This document shows, one piece after another, positions 10,526-25,500 of a stretch of DNA of 64,000 nt. Source of the stretch: Symbiodinium kawagutii (taxonomy: Eukaryota > Sar > Dinophyceae > Suessiales > Symbiodiniaceae); the NCBI GenBank assembly GCA_009767595.1, contig VSDK01015421.1, positions 334,341-398,340 of the forward strand. Reading direction: 5' to 3'. Below the pieces are notes generated by a model. The model was given only the letters and a program-made list of their open reading frames with translations, made no database searches and had not been told where the DNA came from. Position 1 is the stretch's first letter; every line of letters begins with the position of its first letter. The translations under genes and the position numbers were made by a program.

Positions 10526-13500
10526 AGTTGATGATAGTTGATGATAGTTGATGATACGACTAAATGCTGATAGTGATTGATCAATTACATGATGCTACTA
10601 GGGTCTTGTCAACAATAAATGAGATCGACTAAAAGCTTGAGGGTTAGCCGTTTGAAGTGCTTTACAATGATTTTGACAACAACAATGGTAATGGAGCATG
10701 ATTCGCATCGTTTCGAGTCGAAAGTTGAAAAGTGTTAGGGACGGTTCATGGTGACCGATTCAGGATAAATACTGGGCCTGTGAATGAGGCTAGTGATTTT
10801 TTGAAACCCAAAACTAAGCAACTACATCTGAAGGCAATAGTTGGTTACCACCTCATCCCACTTAGGAAGTAGGTTGGTATAACCCTGCATGGTTTTAGTT
10901 GGGGAGAAGCCTGGCTAACCCAGTTCTAAACCCAGGGTTTTGACCTCGTGATGAGCTATGAAGTGGGAAGGGTGGCCCATAAGGTATCCCAATGATGTGG
11001 GCAGGTTGGGATTGCGTATTGATCATGATTGGCCATCATTGACCACTACCGGCATTGATCGTTATTTTTTTGAATTTCACCATCATCAGGAGTTGGTATA
11101 TTTGATTTTCACCATTATCAATCATCAATCATAGTTGCAGTATCCATCAAGAGTTGGAATCTATTCTATCTCAACCGATGTGTCGCCTGGATGACCCTTT
11201 TCATTGTTGCAGGATTGGGATGGCAGCTCTGAGAATGCATCTCCAAATCCCTCGGATGTTGAAGCTTGGCAATGTGGCGACCAAGTCGTAGGAACCCATC
11301 ATGGGGCCAGTGGCTTGCCACTGAAGATTTGTTCATTCATGCGGTGTCACTGTTGTACCCTACTGCCATGGATTGTTTTGAGACATCAAAATAGAGTGGC
11401 CTTGTCATTGCAATCTGACCAGTAGGTCGTCCGAGGGCAATCTCTTTTGGTTCTGTGGTCGTTTCTATGATCGCTTCCTCCAGTTTGATGATTTGGTGAG
11501 TGCGAACCTTTGGCAAGCCCTCACACATGTGTTCAAGATTGTTCAAGTCAAGTATGCTGGCTGTTTGAGTTTCTTTAGGCTTCAGTTCTCCAACAGAGCG
11601 TGCCGTGTCAGCGTTACCGTGGACATGTGCAGATCTTCCGTTGCATGCGATTATATCAGGCAGTTTGAACCAGACTCGCCCAAGATGTTGGTGATTTTGT
11701 TTTCATTTGCTAGTCTGGTCAAACTGCCTGATATAATCGCATGATAAGATACCAGTTCCACAGCAACCGCCTAAGGAAAAGCTGCTGGGAGGCCCCTCGC
11801 AGATTTCTCAAAACTTATCCTCTTGGATCGCTGGGCAGCTGAACTTGGAGCCCTCCTGTGTGGCGGGCGCGGTTCGGCTGTTCCAAGAGGGAAGCACTTT
11901 GCCCTTCATCGCCAGGCTGGGACGAATCAGTGGCCGACGTGTAGAGAGGCATGAGTTCCAAGTTTGGTAGCAACGATTCATCGTCAAAGGCTGTTTTTAT
12001 GAGGCCACAGGATGGGTTGGGTGATAAGTTCACGAGTGTCACAGAACATGCCACTGGCAGCACAAGGAGAACATTCAGCCTCTAGAACTGGCAGCTGGCA
12101 GCTAGGTATCGCAAGGAGAAGACGGGCTCCATGAATGAAGAGGATCTACGCCGCGTTGAACGAGAGATCGCGCGGGCAACAGATTTGGAAAAGAGGCCCG
12201 TGGGATGAGGCACAAGTCAGTCCCCGATTTGTTCTTGTGACTTTTCTTTCTGGGGCTTCATGGCGGATGACATTGGGTACTGTTTTTTCTTAAAACTGTT
12301 TTCAATTCTGATGTGATATGCCCGTGCATGTGATTCTTGTCAGACTTGTTTAAATTTTGACCCACTTATGCATGGAGACTCCTGTTCTTGAGGGTGAATT
12401 CCACAGCACACCTTTTGAATTTGACAACGCCAACTGGGGATGATTTCCTATGGGCTACCCCTAAGGAAGTGATCTCTCAAGGAAATTCAAGGAATAGAAT
12501 GGAATAGATATTAGACAAGGTATTGTTTTTGGTGGGGGAGGCAGTTAAATTATGTTAAATTCCAGCTTGACAAATGTGCTGATAAGTTCACATTTGAAGG
12601 TACGCCGCGGCACACCCAACTTATCAGTGTTGACCAGCTATTAGGCCATTCTCAACAATCATTGACTGCTACAGTTCAGGTCGATTTTTTTCCAATGATT
12701 GATCAGTATTGGCCAGGATTCCACATTAATTAATCTTATTGTCAAAAATCGTTCAGCAATGTTGGGCATGATGAAGAGCCAACAGTAATTGGGTGCAGTG
12801 ATTTTTGTCAATTCAACCTTGATCAAGCAAATACTTTCCACTTTTGAACTTGATATTTGGCCATTGTCGATCACTGGCGTGGTTAGATAGATATGGACCT
12901 CCCATCATTAATTATCAAGAATTGACCGCTCTTAACCATGGCGGAACCGTTCTCAAATACCATTGGCAACCATGCTTGTTATCTACCATATCATCAAGCA
13001 TCATTACCCCCCAATAACCATCAGTAACCATCATTCACATCATTTACATCATTTACTCCATCATTCACCACTTTCAAACCTCATTCACGGGGCATTTGGA
13101 ACTAAAAATCATCGCCCATCATCAACCACCATTGGCCTTTCTTCACCATGTTTCACCCCATCATTCACTACTTTGAACATAATTCACCCCATTATTATCC
13201 ATTGTTAACCCTCCTTAATCCTAATGGACCATTCGTAATCCATCATTTGATCAAGTTTTCCTGACCGCTCAGACGCGGCCGCGTGGCTATGGCACTGAAC
13301 CGCGGCAGACATTTGACGCCCACGGTGCTGGATGCGTTGTTGCCGCTTGGCGGGAGAGTGGTCAGCTGAATCAGCTGCTGTTTTTTGTCAATGAAGATCA
13401 GTGGTTCATGATGCTAGTTGGATCGAGATAAAGGACAATGTTGCGATTTATGGTTTATCAACGGTGAAGTCGAAGTGATACGATTAATGATGGTTAAGTG

Positions 13501-16500
13501 ATATATGATCAACTACAATGTTTAATTGATGGTTAAGGGTTACTATTGATTAATGGTTCATTGATGCCAAAGTGGTGAATGAATGATGAATGATTGCAAA
13601 TAGTGCCTCCTGCAGGAGGGTCGGGGGGGTTGAATCAGTGCTTGATGCACGTTGATCCAGGTGCTGGTTGATTCCCAGCAATCAGGTACCTCCCGTTGGG
13701 GTACAGATGTATGCGAACAAAAATGCACTTAATTAAAGACGATTGAGGCATCTCATGGTCAGTTAATGGCTCATTATGGTAGTACTTCATCCGTTTTGTA
13801 GTTTGATTGGCTCTTGTGAGGTCCTTTGCTCTCGCATTATCATGGGGCCATTTGCATCATTGTTAGACTTGACTCACTGCACTTGATCAAGAAAGTCAGA
13901 GACTTCAAAATTTCCCAGAGCCAACATCAACTCGAACAACTCCGAACGTCCAAAACGCATTCTCTATGTTGCCATGTGGTATGAACCTTTGGGTGGTTCC
14001 ATGTGGCTGCGGATCAAAACTCTGTACCCAAGGTGAACCATAAATAACCGTTGCATTCCAGCCAGCATCGTTGCTTGTTAGTCACTATCCCCATACTTAA
14101 CCATTGCTAATCATTATATACTATCCACTTTTGTGAGTTACTAGCCATGATTAGCCATGATGAACCCTTGGGGAATGCACCATTATTGATGGTTAATTAG
14201 TAGTGGTCCCAGGCAAGCTGAGAGCATGGAGGAGTTGGAAGAGCTGTGGGCTCCCTACAAGGCCAAGCGGCAGACGCGCGCGCAGATGGCGAAGGCCAAG
14301 GGACTGGAGCCTTTGGACGCTCGGCTGCACTGCTGGAACTTGGATGCCCACCAGCTGATGAGCTGGTCGCTGACCATGCTTAGTGGGGTGATATGGCTAT
14401 GGGCCAATACTAACCAACCAGCCAATGGAGGATTTACCGACAATAATAAGGGAAAACAAAGGTTAATGATGGGGGAACCAGGGGTACAGGGTTTTGACCT
14501 ACAGCTATATATTGGTACCTTCTACCAGTTGTAGAGCAATATGATAACCTATAATTGGTAGTTGGTAACGATATAACCAGTCATAAAGGGGTTATAACTT
14601 ATAAGCAGTAATAAACCAGTTCCCAACTACTACCAGTTTTTTTGAGAACTGTGGCAACCAGTCATGAAGGGGTTATACATGGTACTCGGGGCTATGACAT
14701 GTTGTGTAGGGTTACTTTCTATGGTTGTAGTGGGGGTTGTCAGGGAGCCTACCTGATAGTAACTGGTTATTCGCCATGGTTATAGGGGTTGTTGCATTTA
14801 TAACCTCCCGTAGGGTTTTGATGAACCTTGCCTACTACTGTACCTTAGAAGGATTGTAACTGATTATATCCCAGCCTCAGCTGTGCCTCCAAGTGCGGAT
14901 TGGCTGGGTACTTACAAGTTGGGTAAAGACCAGCTATGGCATCATGGCACATACAACATGGTTGAGTTGCTTATCAACCAACTCATACCCTGTGGAGATC
15001 TGTGGAGCACCATTCTGTAGGTATTCCAACAGCTATTCCAATAGCTATTCCAACAGCGCACATTATTCATGAAATTTGCTGAGTATAAATTGTTGGTTGG
15101 ATATAGCAGCACTAGTAGCCACTAACAACTGGTAGGTCAATCACTGAATCAAGCAGCTATAAGCAGCTGGAGGCTCGCCACCCATTGTCTTGCTGAATTA
15201 CACCTGCACGAACAGCTGGTTCAGCACGGCCAACGAATAAGAACAAATATGTTACACAATAAGCATGAATCAAAGCCCACAAAATACACGCCTAATACTG
15301 TAAGCTTTTTTTACGCCATGCCAAACCTTTGCGAAGGAATATTTATACAATGCCGTGCCCCTCCTCCAGCTTCCAAGCTGCCTGCTGCAACATTCACCCT
15401 TGAGCACTTGGTCATGACATGCAGCGCATTCTGCACACACATTTTGGTAGCACTGAGAGCTGACTGAGGGGCTAAAACTAGTTCCTGTTTGGTGGTATGT
15501 TTTCATTAATTCCCAGTTTAATTTGAAACATGGCTTGATTCCCACTTCAGTTCGAACCATTGCTTGGGCTCCACGGTTTTCAAGAGGTTGATACGACGGA
15601 GGGAAATGTCTTATCACTTCTATAGCCATGTGATGATCAGCCATTGACGGCAGAAGCCTCGCAATCCCGGCGCTCCAGGCAGCATTTCTGGAAGCGTCGG
15701 CCAAAGGTCACTGGATGGGCGGGCCACAATGTTTCGACTGTTTGGTGCTCGAGGGGAAGCTAAGGAGCCAGGGTATCCATATGGTAACCTTTTAAAGGGG
15801 AAACGAAGGAGCTACAAGGAGTGGTGTAACTTGTAACCAATGGTTGGTTGAATGATTACTGACGTGCATGTTGGCAAACCATGTTTTGCGCCTTCAAATC
15901 ATCCTACCAGGTATTATCAGGTGCAAGGAAAACCATAATATGAATGGCGGCATAAGTTCCAGCCTGAAAAGTCAAGTGTCAGAGTTCTCGCATTGCTCTA
16001 GCAACATAGAGTTTATCGATGAAATGCTGTCTAGCGACCGCTTGTTGGAGGACAGCACCCCGAGGAACTGACTACCGCCATGATCCAAAATGGTTGGGAT
16101 ACCTCCTATTAACTTAACCTATTAACCATTTGCCTCACCATACCTTTGGCACCACCACTCGCAATCACTCATTCGCATCGCGTCGCCCACAGTCACGGCA
16201 GTCCTCCCCTGCACTATGCAAGCAATTCATGTTTGGAAGGGGGGTGGCTGCCGAAATTGCCATGAACACCGCATTTCTATGAACCGTCTCATATATCCAA
16301 GCCTATTTTTAAGTATGAAAACGAAGATGTTTCCCGGTGGAATTCTCCAGCATTGCAACCCTATACTCATGTATACTGTATACTCTATGATACACTCATG
16401 CCATCTTCAGCTCCACGAAGGATTTCTTGCAGCGAAAGTCTCCCGCCAAGCGCTTGCAACCTGCCACCCGCCAGGCGAACTCGTTGAGGCACCAGCGGCA

Positions 16501-19500
16501 CAAGCGGCCTCAGCTCCTGTGGTCGTGGACCTCGATGCCGACGCCGCGGACGACGCGGCGGCTGCGCCGTTGCAGAGCCTGGCGGCCGCGGGGGAGTTGC
16601 CTCCGACGGAAGCTGCAGCGCAGTTCCTGGGGAAAGACGTGGCTTGGAAGGAAAGGACGGGGCGATGGTTAATGTAACATAGTGAAGCATGGTGAAGCCT
16701 TGCGTGTGCATACCTATAGTGAGACGGTTCATGACAGTTTTCCACATGGTGAATGATCATTGATGGTGGTCATTAGCTTTGTAGATTGTCATGGTGAAAG
16801 ACGACTGATGGTTGAGAATGGCTGATGATGTTTGATGGTTCTTAATAATTATCCAGTATGATGGTCAATGATGGCAAGATCAGCAGCGATTTGGCCTTCT
16901 TTTCGCTCCCTGGGATCAAGGGCGTTTGCGGATGGTTGATGTGCCACGCTGATCCAATCCCAAGCCGTTCTCCTCGAAGGTTTGGTCACCAAAGATGGGG
17001 ACCTGTGAATTGGAAACCCGTCGAAACGAGCAATTTTCGGCCACGCATCATTCTCAACTGGACATTTCTGCGTTTTCGCGTCGCAAATAGGTGAAGAGAT
17101 TGAAAGATTCATCAGCTGTGGCGGCCTTTCAGGTTCCAGATGTGGCGGCAGCCCTGGCTGCTGCACGAGACATCCTGGCCCCTGGGCTCTCGGATAGAGC
17201 AGGGTCCAAAGCTTCCACCAGGGGCTTGGCATGGTGAAACAATGGTAGTTAAATTGGATCATTAGCATGGCATATCCATGCTGTACAGCATGAAAACACA
17301 CTCCTATTTATTTGTTTTTTCGATATATATGCAATTTTTGGTGGTTGATTAGGCTAGACTGTGTTGATAATTTTTGGATATTTTTGGATCAATGTAATAG
17401 TGGTTAAACCATAGGTATACATTGCTTACCATCCTCTACATGGGATCTCCATGGATTTGGATCAACCATGGTGGTTGGGGATGGTCAACTGAAAGATACT
17501 CACCATGTTCATCGCCATGGTATGATTCGTCAGCTCCGTTGTTAAACTCACGAGGCTGAACAGCTGGCACACCGACCGGACCTGCGGCAAGTGGCGCCTT
17601 GGCTTTAGAAAACTAACGAGTTTTGCCAACTTTTACTTTGAGTGTTTTTTGAGGTGCTTAATATATAGTGGTACCTGCAGCTCATATGTTGGTTAATAAG
17701 CCATTTAACTATGCTTACGTAATATCAACCTTAAATAGTAGTTATAAACCAATTATATGACTTAGCTATGTAGGGGGTACCGCCCTGAAACTATGTTTTT
17801 TTTTTTGTTGGACCTAGATCAACTGTTGGGATTTGTAGTGTTTCTTGTTTGTTTTTACTTTTCCATGAAAAGTACTTACCCATACCAACAAAATGCTGGG
17901 GTTACTTAGTACTTTTATCAATATACGGCGTTCGTGTAAACATTCCTACGACCGGTTTACTAGCACATAGCGGCTTTACTTTGAAGTGTATGAAGTGGTA
18001 CCCAATCATGAATGGTTGATGTGGTAGAATGCACATGGTACTAGCCGTGGTCCCAGTTTGGTGGGTCAATGTGCTGGCAGACTTTGAATTCAAGTTGTAA
18101 ACTTCCGGCATTGTGCCCCAGGTCGGCGCAGATCAACACATGGCTGCAGCAATCATGGAATGGTTCCTTTGATGTTGTTTGACTGGGCCACCTGCTTGTT
18201 AGCCATTAGTATCCATTAGTTAACAATGAAGATCACAGGGTCAAGGAGATTGCACCCACCAGGCCCGCGACATGCTGGCGAAGCGAGTGAAACTCACATC
18301 TCGACGCCGCAGTGGGGGCAATGATGCGGAGGAGCAGCGCTTCAAGAACTACTGGGAGCCTTGGTTAATCAATGGTTAATGGCTGATTAATGTGTGCTTT
18401 CTAGCTGATCAATGGCCGGCTAGTGATTGGCTAATGCTTGACAACAGTTTTGCTGTGGATTTTGCAGAAGGTTTCCTCAAAAGGTCGTATCCCTGTCATT
18501 GTCATCAAACGCCAAGCTTGCAACACTATCATTAATCCAATAGTTTTCTTTCCATTACTCATTCAAATTCATGCAATTTCAGTTGTGGTATCCATGATAA
18601 TTTCATGTTCCTTGTTGCTGTCACCATCATCACAAGTACCAACCCATGATTTTTGCACCAAAACATTGTTCTTGAGCGTAGTTTATACGATGACTTAATT
18701 ATCACGGAACGAACAACAAATCATTGATTAGGTAGGTATCATTTTCCCCTTGTTCCCCATCACCACTCATGGAAGAAACAGCAAACGATGACCAAAGGAA
18801 TCAGTCTCAGAGATGTGTAAGCGCATGAAGTCGTTGATTACAAGATTGCAACTATCCACCCTTGACAGGCAGAGACTGGACGCGTCCAAGGATCAGCCAA
18901 CCTTCGAGAAGTTTCGTCGTGGTTAGCCATTGCTTAGTCCCAGATGCTCCAGGATGCTGCCATATTTACTTACATTTATTTAGAAAACAGCTTAGAAAAT
19001 GACCCAAAGTTCCTTTTTGTAAAACCATACCTGAAGTGTTTGAGAAATAAGTTCAAGCTGCTCAAGCATGCTTCTGTGCCAAAACCCATGCCGGCCCAAG
19101 GACTTCGATGCCCCCATGCAGCAGGTGAAGCCGCACCAGCTCCTGGGACACGTGGTGGACATGGCACGTAGAGATGGATGGTCCACTGGCTGTTGTTGGT
19201 TTAGCGGAGTTAGTGTGCCCATATAACCCTTGAAAGGGCCTTTAAGGGGTGGCGATTTGGAGCTACCAGGAGTCTCATACTGGATCCCGTCGCTTGCATG
19301 GAGCTACCAGGAGGGTTCCTTCACCAGATGCTAGTTGAGAAAGATAACTATCAATGGTTAATGGTACTAGACCAAGCCATTTTCTGGAAGTCAGCCAAGT
19401 CCAAATGGATGGCAGAAAAAATGTATTCCACTTTGGGCAATATAGTTTCTAGTTTGGGATGCCTTAGTTGAAATGATGTAAAAACCGATGAACAGCCTAC

Positions 19501-22500
19501 CAATTCTGCATAATTCTGCAGGTGAAATTAGAAAGGCCGAGGGGAGTTGCACATACAGGGGGTGCTTCCCAGGGTTCTGGTTCTTCATAGTCTATGTTTG
19601 GAAAGGCGACACGGGTCTGAAGACTCATATTGCATTACTATGTTGCAAACGATTTGTTACCGCATTGTACATCAGATCAAACTGCAGTCTCAGGCTCTCT
19701 GGGATTCCAGCAATCCCATGATTGCTTTTTTTTGGAAATTATCCAAGAGGGACGGTCGACGTTCATCATAATTTGCTGATGAGCCTTGACAGTTGAAACC
19801 CAAAGCTGCTCACCTTGTTCCGAAATCCTCGCAGGACTCCAACCCATCCACAGCGGTGAGCCCTGAGGTTCTTGGCAATGCAGAGAGGCGAAGCTGCCAA
19901 GTGCTTGAGTATCGCCTTCCTCGTTTCGGCCGTAGCTTGGGCATGCAGGTCGTTGCACCATGTTGCACCCAGAAATCATGGGAGGTTTCGACTCACCGAG
20001 GCTTGTCGGTGACGGTGATGCGTTAGCGGGGAAGCGGTACAGTATATACCAGCGGTATGGATACATATTACTTTCATCAACGACATGATGTTAAAACTAA
20101 TTGATTATTGAGAAGTCTTGACATTATGACTTCATATCACTTCATGATCAATATTCTGACACTTTTTGTTCTTGCCAGGGAGAACTGACATAGTTTGGCA
20201 CGCCTGTTGTTTGAGGACGACACGCAGCTTCTTATCGACACATTGATCGACAGCTACCTGGGCAGGGGCACCGGTCACCTTGTGGCAACTGCGCCAACAC
20301 CACTGAGAGCTGGCAGTGGGCATCGGAAGGCCCATGGCCCGGGACCTCGTCACCCGTCATTTGCTGGGCATGCGGGTGTTGTCCTTTGTTTTCAAGGGAA
20401 CTTGCTGGTGGCGCGGAGAGGCGCGCATGTACATGCTTGGGAGACCTGTGTAAACCCCTTTGCTGCCTCCTCCAATATGTAGACAGTAGAAACAGCATTT
20501 CTGGGTAGACTGAACATGAAGCGAAAGGGTTGGCGTGGATTTCTATGTTCCACATCAGTATCCTGGTCCAGTTGTTCTTCATGAGTTGAAGAAGCTTCTC
20601 TTCGAAATTCCTCCCAGATTTGTATGTACTCGCTTGTTTTGGCAGTCCTCCAATTGACAATCATACTTTTGGGAGCCACCATACAGGATGTCGGACCAGG
20701 TCGAATTAAAATGGAGAGTGTTGCTGGTGTGTTTCTCAAGGACTTTAGCGCGCTTCAAAGCATTCTCATCGTGCAGCGGTTTAGGCCTACACCTTGATTT
20801 GTGTTGTTTTAAACAAATGTACGAGATCCTGTGATCCAGCCTGCGGTAGTGCACTTTCACTACTTGCATCTCAAGTGAGGATTTTGACAAGCATGCCTGA
20901 CACCTCTTATCATCGCTAACGTCACAATCTGCATCATGATTACCACGGACATTCGGTACACAACATGGTTATGGTCGCCGTCATCAAGCATGATTCCATT
21001 CCATGAGTAACTTCCATTAACTTCCGACACTTGCACATCAGTTCTGTGTTGGTTTTAGACGATCCCAGCCTGGCAGCTAGTAGAACCCCCAGCGAATCAC
21101 GATCCATAGAGGCTTTTGGACACCTGTTTCATGGCCATTTCTCACCATGGCCACATCGTTGTTGAGGTCGCTCCGTGACCGGTGCGTACCAGAAGGAAAT
21201 CCGAGCAGCCATGGAAGACGGCTTCAAGCGTTTGATGCTGCCGAGCTTACAGCGTGAATGGAGGACTGTAATGAAGAAAGCATGGGTGAATTCGTGTGGT
21301 CAACTGATGATTGTGTAATGCTGAATTGATTCATCAGCTGATGCCTAGTGATGCTTAATTGGCCAATTAACCAAGAAGGGTTACATTGTCTCATTCATAC
21401 GACATTGGCTACTATACTGGTTAACTGAAGCCGAATGATGGTTGACAATGATTCATTCTGGTAGATCACGGTCTCTAGCAAACGAATCTCTTTGCATGGA
21501 CAATCATCTTTTTTGTACCTGGCTTACCTATTGAAAATAGCATGTTTAAGCTTAGTTTTGCACAGGACACCCAAAGTTCTTGGAAGTGCACGCGATTTGG
21601 TTGACTTGTTGGGATGTCGGCAAAATGGATGCTTGGTTGCTTGACATGATGCCAGCTGGTGTCGGGGGATGACCGAAGGCTAAGCGCCATGGCTGTTGGC
21701 AATTGATTCTTGCACTCGAGATGGCTATGGGTCAATATCAACTATCAACCAACCAAAAATAGGGGTAATGACCAACAAACAGGGAAAACAATGGTTAATA
21801 GTGGGGAACCAGGGGTAATTGCAGGGTTTTGACCCACAGCCAGATCTCAATTTAAACTATCATGAACTATTTCATTGCCATGGCCTTCCATAGACTAACA
21901 TAAACTGTTTCTCATCATCAGGATGATTGTGTATTCTTTTATCTCATGTTGCCACTTCGAATGCCGGAAGCCAACAAAGCCTACCAGCAGCTCGCAGAAG
22001 CAGAGGGAAGATGTGATACATGGGCGAATCCCAGAGTCGAACCAGGGAGGACTCAACCTGACCAACCAGCAGCCAAGATAAAAAGAATGCGCCAATGAGA
22101 GGATAACACCCAAACACAGGAAGCGGGTGAGATAACTGGGATAACCACAATGAATTGTTGAAGTAAATGCACGATAGTCGCCTGCCTTTCAACGGTTCTG
22201 CCGGTTGGACTTGGCAGCGGCCCTGCAGGAGGAAGCTGAAAGAACGGGCTGAAGACGAAGCCTTCGACACTTTTGGGCGAAATCTGAAGAAGAAACTCCT
22301 CAGTCCACCGTGGCCGGGCTGCATGCCCAGTGGCTGGGAAGGGTGGCTGATCGTAGCTGGTTGATGGTGGTGAAAGGTGGTTAGTGGTGGCTGATGGTGG
22401 TGAATGATTCTTACCATGAGCATACTGGATGTTTGAATTTAGTCGATTACCATATAGAGGTAATCCAGATGGTTTTGACTAATGTTTTTTTTTCTTCTTT

Positions 22501-25500
22501 GCCTAGGCGATGAAAGTAACGATGGTATCTGGACAGGTGAAGATCATCAATCAAATCAAGCCATTTGGTCTTCATTGGTCATTGTTGTTGCGATTCGATT
22601 TCCCCTTTCGTTGGGATCTAAAAGTTCGCTTGGGATCTAAAAGTTCGCCAGGAAGCGGGGATGGATTGTCAATCAGAAAAAACATAGCACAAACAGTTTT
22701 TCACCCGCCAGTAGGCAAATCACTTCTTTGGATTTGTTTGGGGCCTGTCATGGGCCTGTCATGGGCCTGTCATGATTTATGAGCATGTTCCATGTTCCAT
22801 GTTCCATGTTCCATGTTCCATGTTCCATGTTCCATGTGCATTTGTTTCCCTCACAATTTGTGCACTTCTGAGGCTCCGACTGCACCCGGATTGGGGGTCG
22901 GATTCCTCGTGCCCTGCCACTGCCATCATCGGAGTGGATCCTGCGTTTCGCACCGGCTGCAAGTGTGCGCTGATCTCATTGACCGGCACCTTGGCCCAAC
23001 TGGTGGTTGGAAGGGAGCGATTTGGGAGCCATGGGAAGGGGTAGCCAGTTGGAGGTACCAGGAGTGCCCGTTCAAACGGTAGCCAAGTATTGTTATTAGC
23101 ACATATTCCGTTGCATTAATCGATGGCAACCTGCATCTTAGTGATGATATCCTCGATGTCAACCGCTTGAGCAGTGGTACCGGTTCTCAACCTGCTGGCT
23201 GTTGCTGCCGGTTGCAGCAGCTTGCTTGGCCAGGTGACTGGTGCGATGGTTGACTTCCCATCGATGTGGGAATGGTTAAGCATGGTTGATAAAGATGACG
23301 TAGTGATTCATTTGATAGGCATGCTGGTTTATTGATGGTTAAAATTCATTAAAATTCAAAATGGTAAATGATCGTTTGTATCCATGCTAATCTTAGCTAA
23401 CTATGTGAAATGATCGGTTGACTATCAATTTGTTCATGTACAGCATCATTCAAATTGCGAGAAATGCGTTGGGTTGATGCTGATTGTGTCCACACACTAT
23501 CCGTGGAAATTGGCACGGTGATTGTGATTTGAGACACATGTTCCGTATTGACTCAGGGCCAAACACATGAAATCACCAATTGGGATCTTCTTTCCCGTGT
23601 ATAACGTATAGGAAAGATCTACACAACAGCTAGGGCGGTGCCCGTGCAGTCCACTGCAAGATGTAGATGTAGTCCTTGACTGGTATAACGGGGGAGTGCG
23701 GTTCATAGAGCTCGATGGCCGAGATCCGAGACCATTTCAATCCATTTCATGAAGATCCCAAGGTTGGTGGTTTCAAGGTCTGACTTCCCAGCCCATGCCC
23801 CTCCTTGTAGCACTTCTGACCTGCTAGGGCTGAGGGTGCTTGGCTAGTGCTTGGCCACAGGGTTTTCTCACTGTGCGTTGCCGTTTACATTAATTATGGC
23901 GGCTCATGATGAACCATCACAACCATCATTTTTCATCTTCATAATCATCGTTCTTAATTAATCAACCTTCATCAGAATCATGCTCTCTTCATCACCACAG
24001 CCATCTACCTCAATGAGACAATGAGTATGAAGGTGAAAAATGATGGGTCTGATGGTATCCATAAATCCGCACCATCTCTGGGCTACGCGCTGCCATGATC
24101 CGCATCCATAAGTCCGGCTCTGCACGGCAAGGCCAGGTGCTCTCCACGCGGACCATCTTCCCCCATGCGCCGCCGCACGGCGACGCGGCACACTTCGCCC
24201 AAAGCGCACGGCAGGGCTTGGCCGAGCTGCTGGAGGAAGCGAACCTGCCAGGTGCCGATGATCCCGGGGGCTCATGGTCCGGTGTTCTGGGGGAAGCTAT
24301 GGGCAATCAGTAGCTGGTAGCTGGGAGTCAGAAGGTGAAGGAAACCACAAGCTTGAGTAATGATGTTTCCGTAGCTGGGAGTCAAAAGGTGAAGGAAGCC
24401 TAACCAACCACGGTCTTCATCACTGTTTTTCAGGGCACTCCTTTCAGCTCCAAGCCACAAAAAAGCAGAGGCAGAGAAGGTGAGGGCGAGGGGCAGGCGA
24501 AAGAGGGGGGTTACACTTTCAAAGTGATGCACTCCGGTTGCAAGTTTGTGAAGAAGCAAAGTGATAGCTTTTTGATGCCTATACCCATAACCTATGGTAC
24601 TTTGTTGTAAATATTCAGCTATCGTATTAAAGGAAGTGGTGAAACTGTCGTTTGGGCTGATTCAGCATGCTGGCATAGCTGGTTTCTAATTTGGTATTTG
24701 GCTTGGGGCTTCAAGGTTATGAGCTCAGTGTGACCCTATACGAGAGTCGCTAAGGTGCATTGAATTCCCACCAGATGCCGGTGTTTGTCCGGGACAGGGA
24801 CAAGATAAACTATGTTCCGATGATTTTTTTAATGGCCGGAGACGGTGCTAATGATGCTAATGTTTGTCGCGTGAGTCTGTGACACCATTTTGCCATGTGC
24901 GTCAACACTTGATCGCAGCATTTCCGAACGTCAAGCATTGGATAAGGAATGCCCAACTTCTGCGAATTGGTCCCAGGCGTGCTCCCTATAGGGCGCACTG
25001 GCCGTTCCTTCCCTTCAACATTTGTGGAGGTGGCATCGATCACCAAAGAACAAGCTGATGCAGAAGAGCCCAAAGATGCTGTGCTGGCGTCTCTCAAATC
25101 AATGGATCGCTCTTTCGAAGTTGATCGCGCAGCCATGGAAAAGGAGATCTTGAAAAATCGGAAGAATTTCTATGACGATGGCAGGGGCTCAGAGCTGCCC
25201 CCTGAAGAGCGAGTGCCGACACCAGCAGAAATTGCCCATCAGTTGATGCAGTCCGGAGACTACGGAAACGGCCCTCCCTATCCGATAGAAGGTACGCCCC
25301 CACCACCTTGGAGACGGAATGGCCTGGAAGGCACGGACAATGTGACGATCCAAACCGATCATACAGTCATTGGCAAAGGTAAGAGTGTTGAGCTGATTCG
25401 ATGCTTCGATGGGAAAGGGATCGAGAGGCCATGTGGACCTCTTTATCGTGAGGATGTTAATGCAGAGAAGGATGAAGATGAGAATTTGCTTTCTGGCTTG

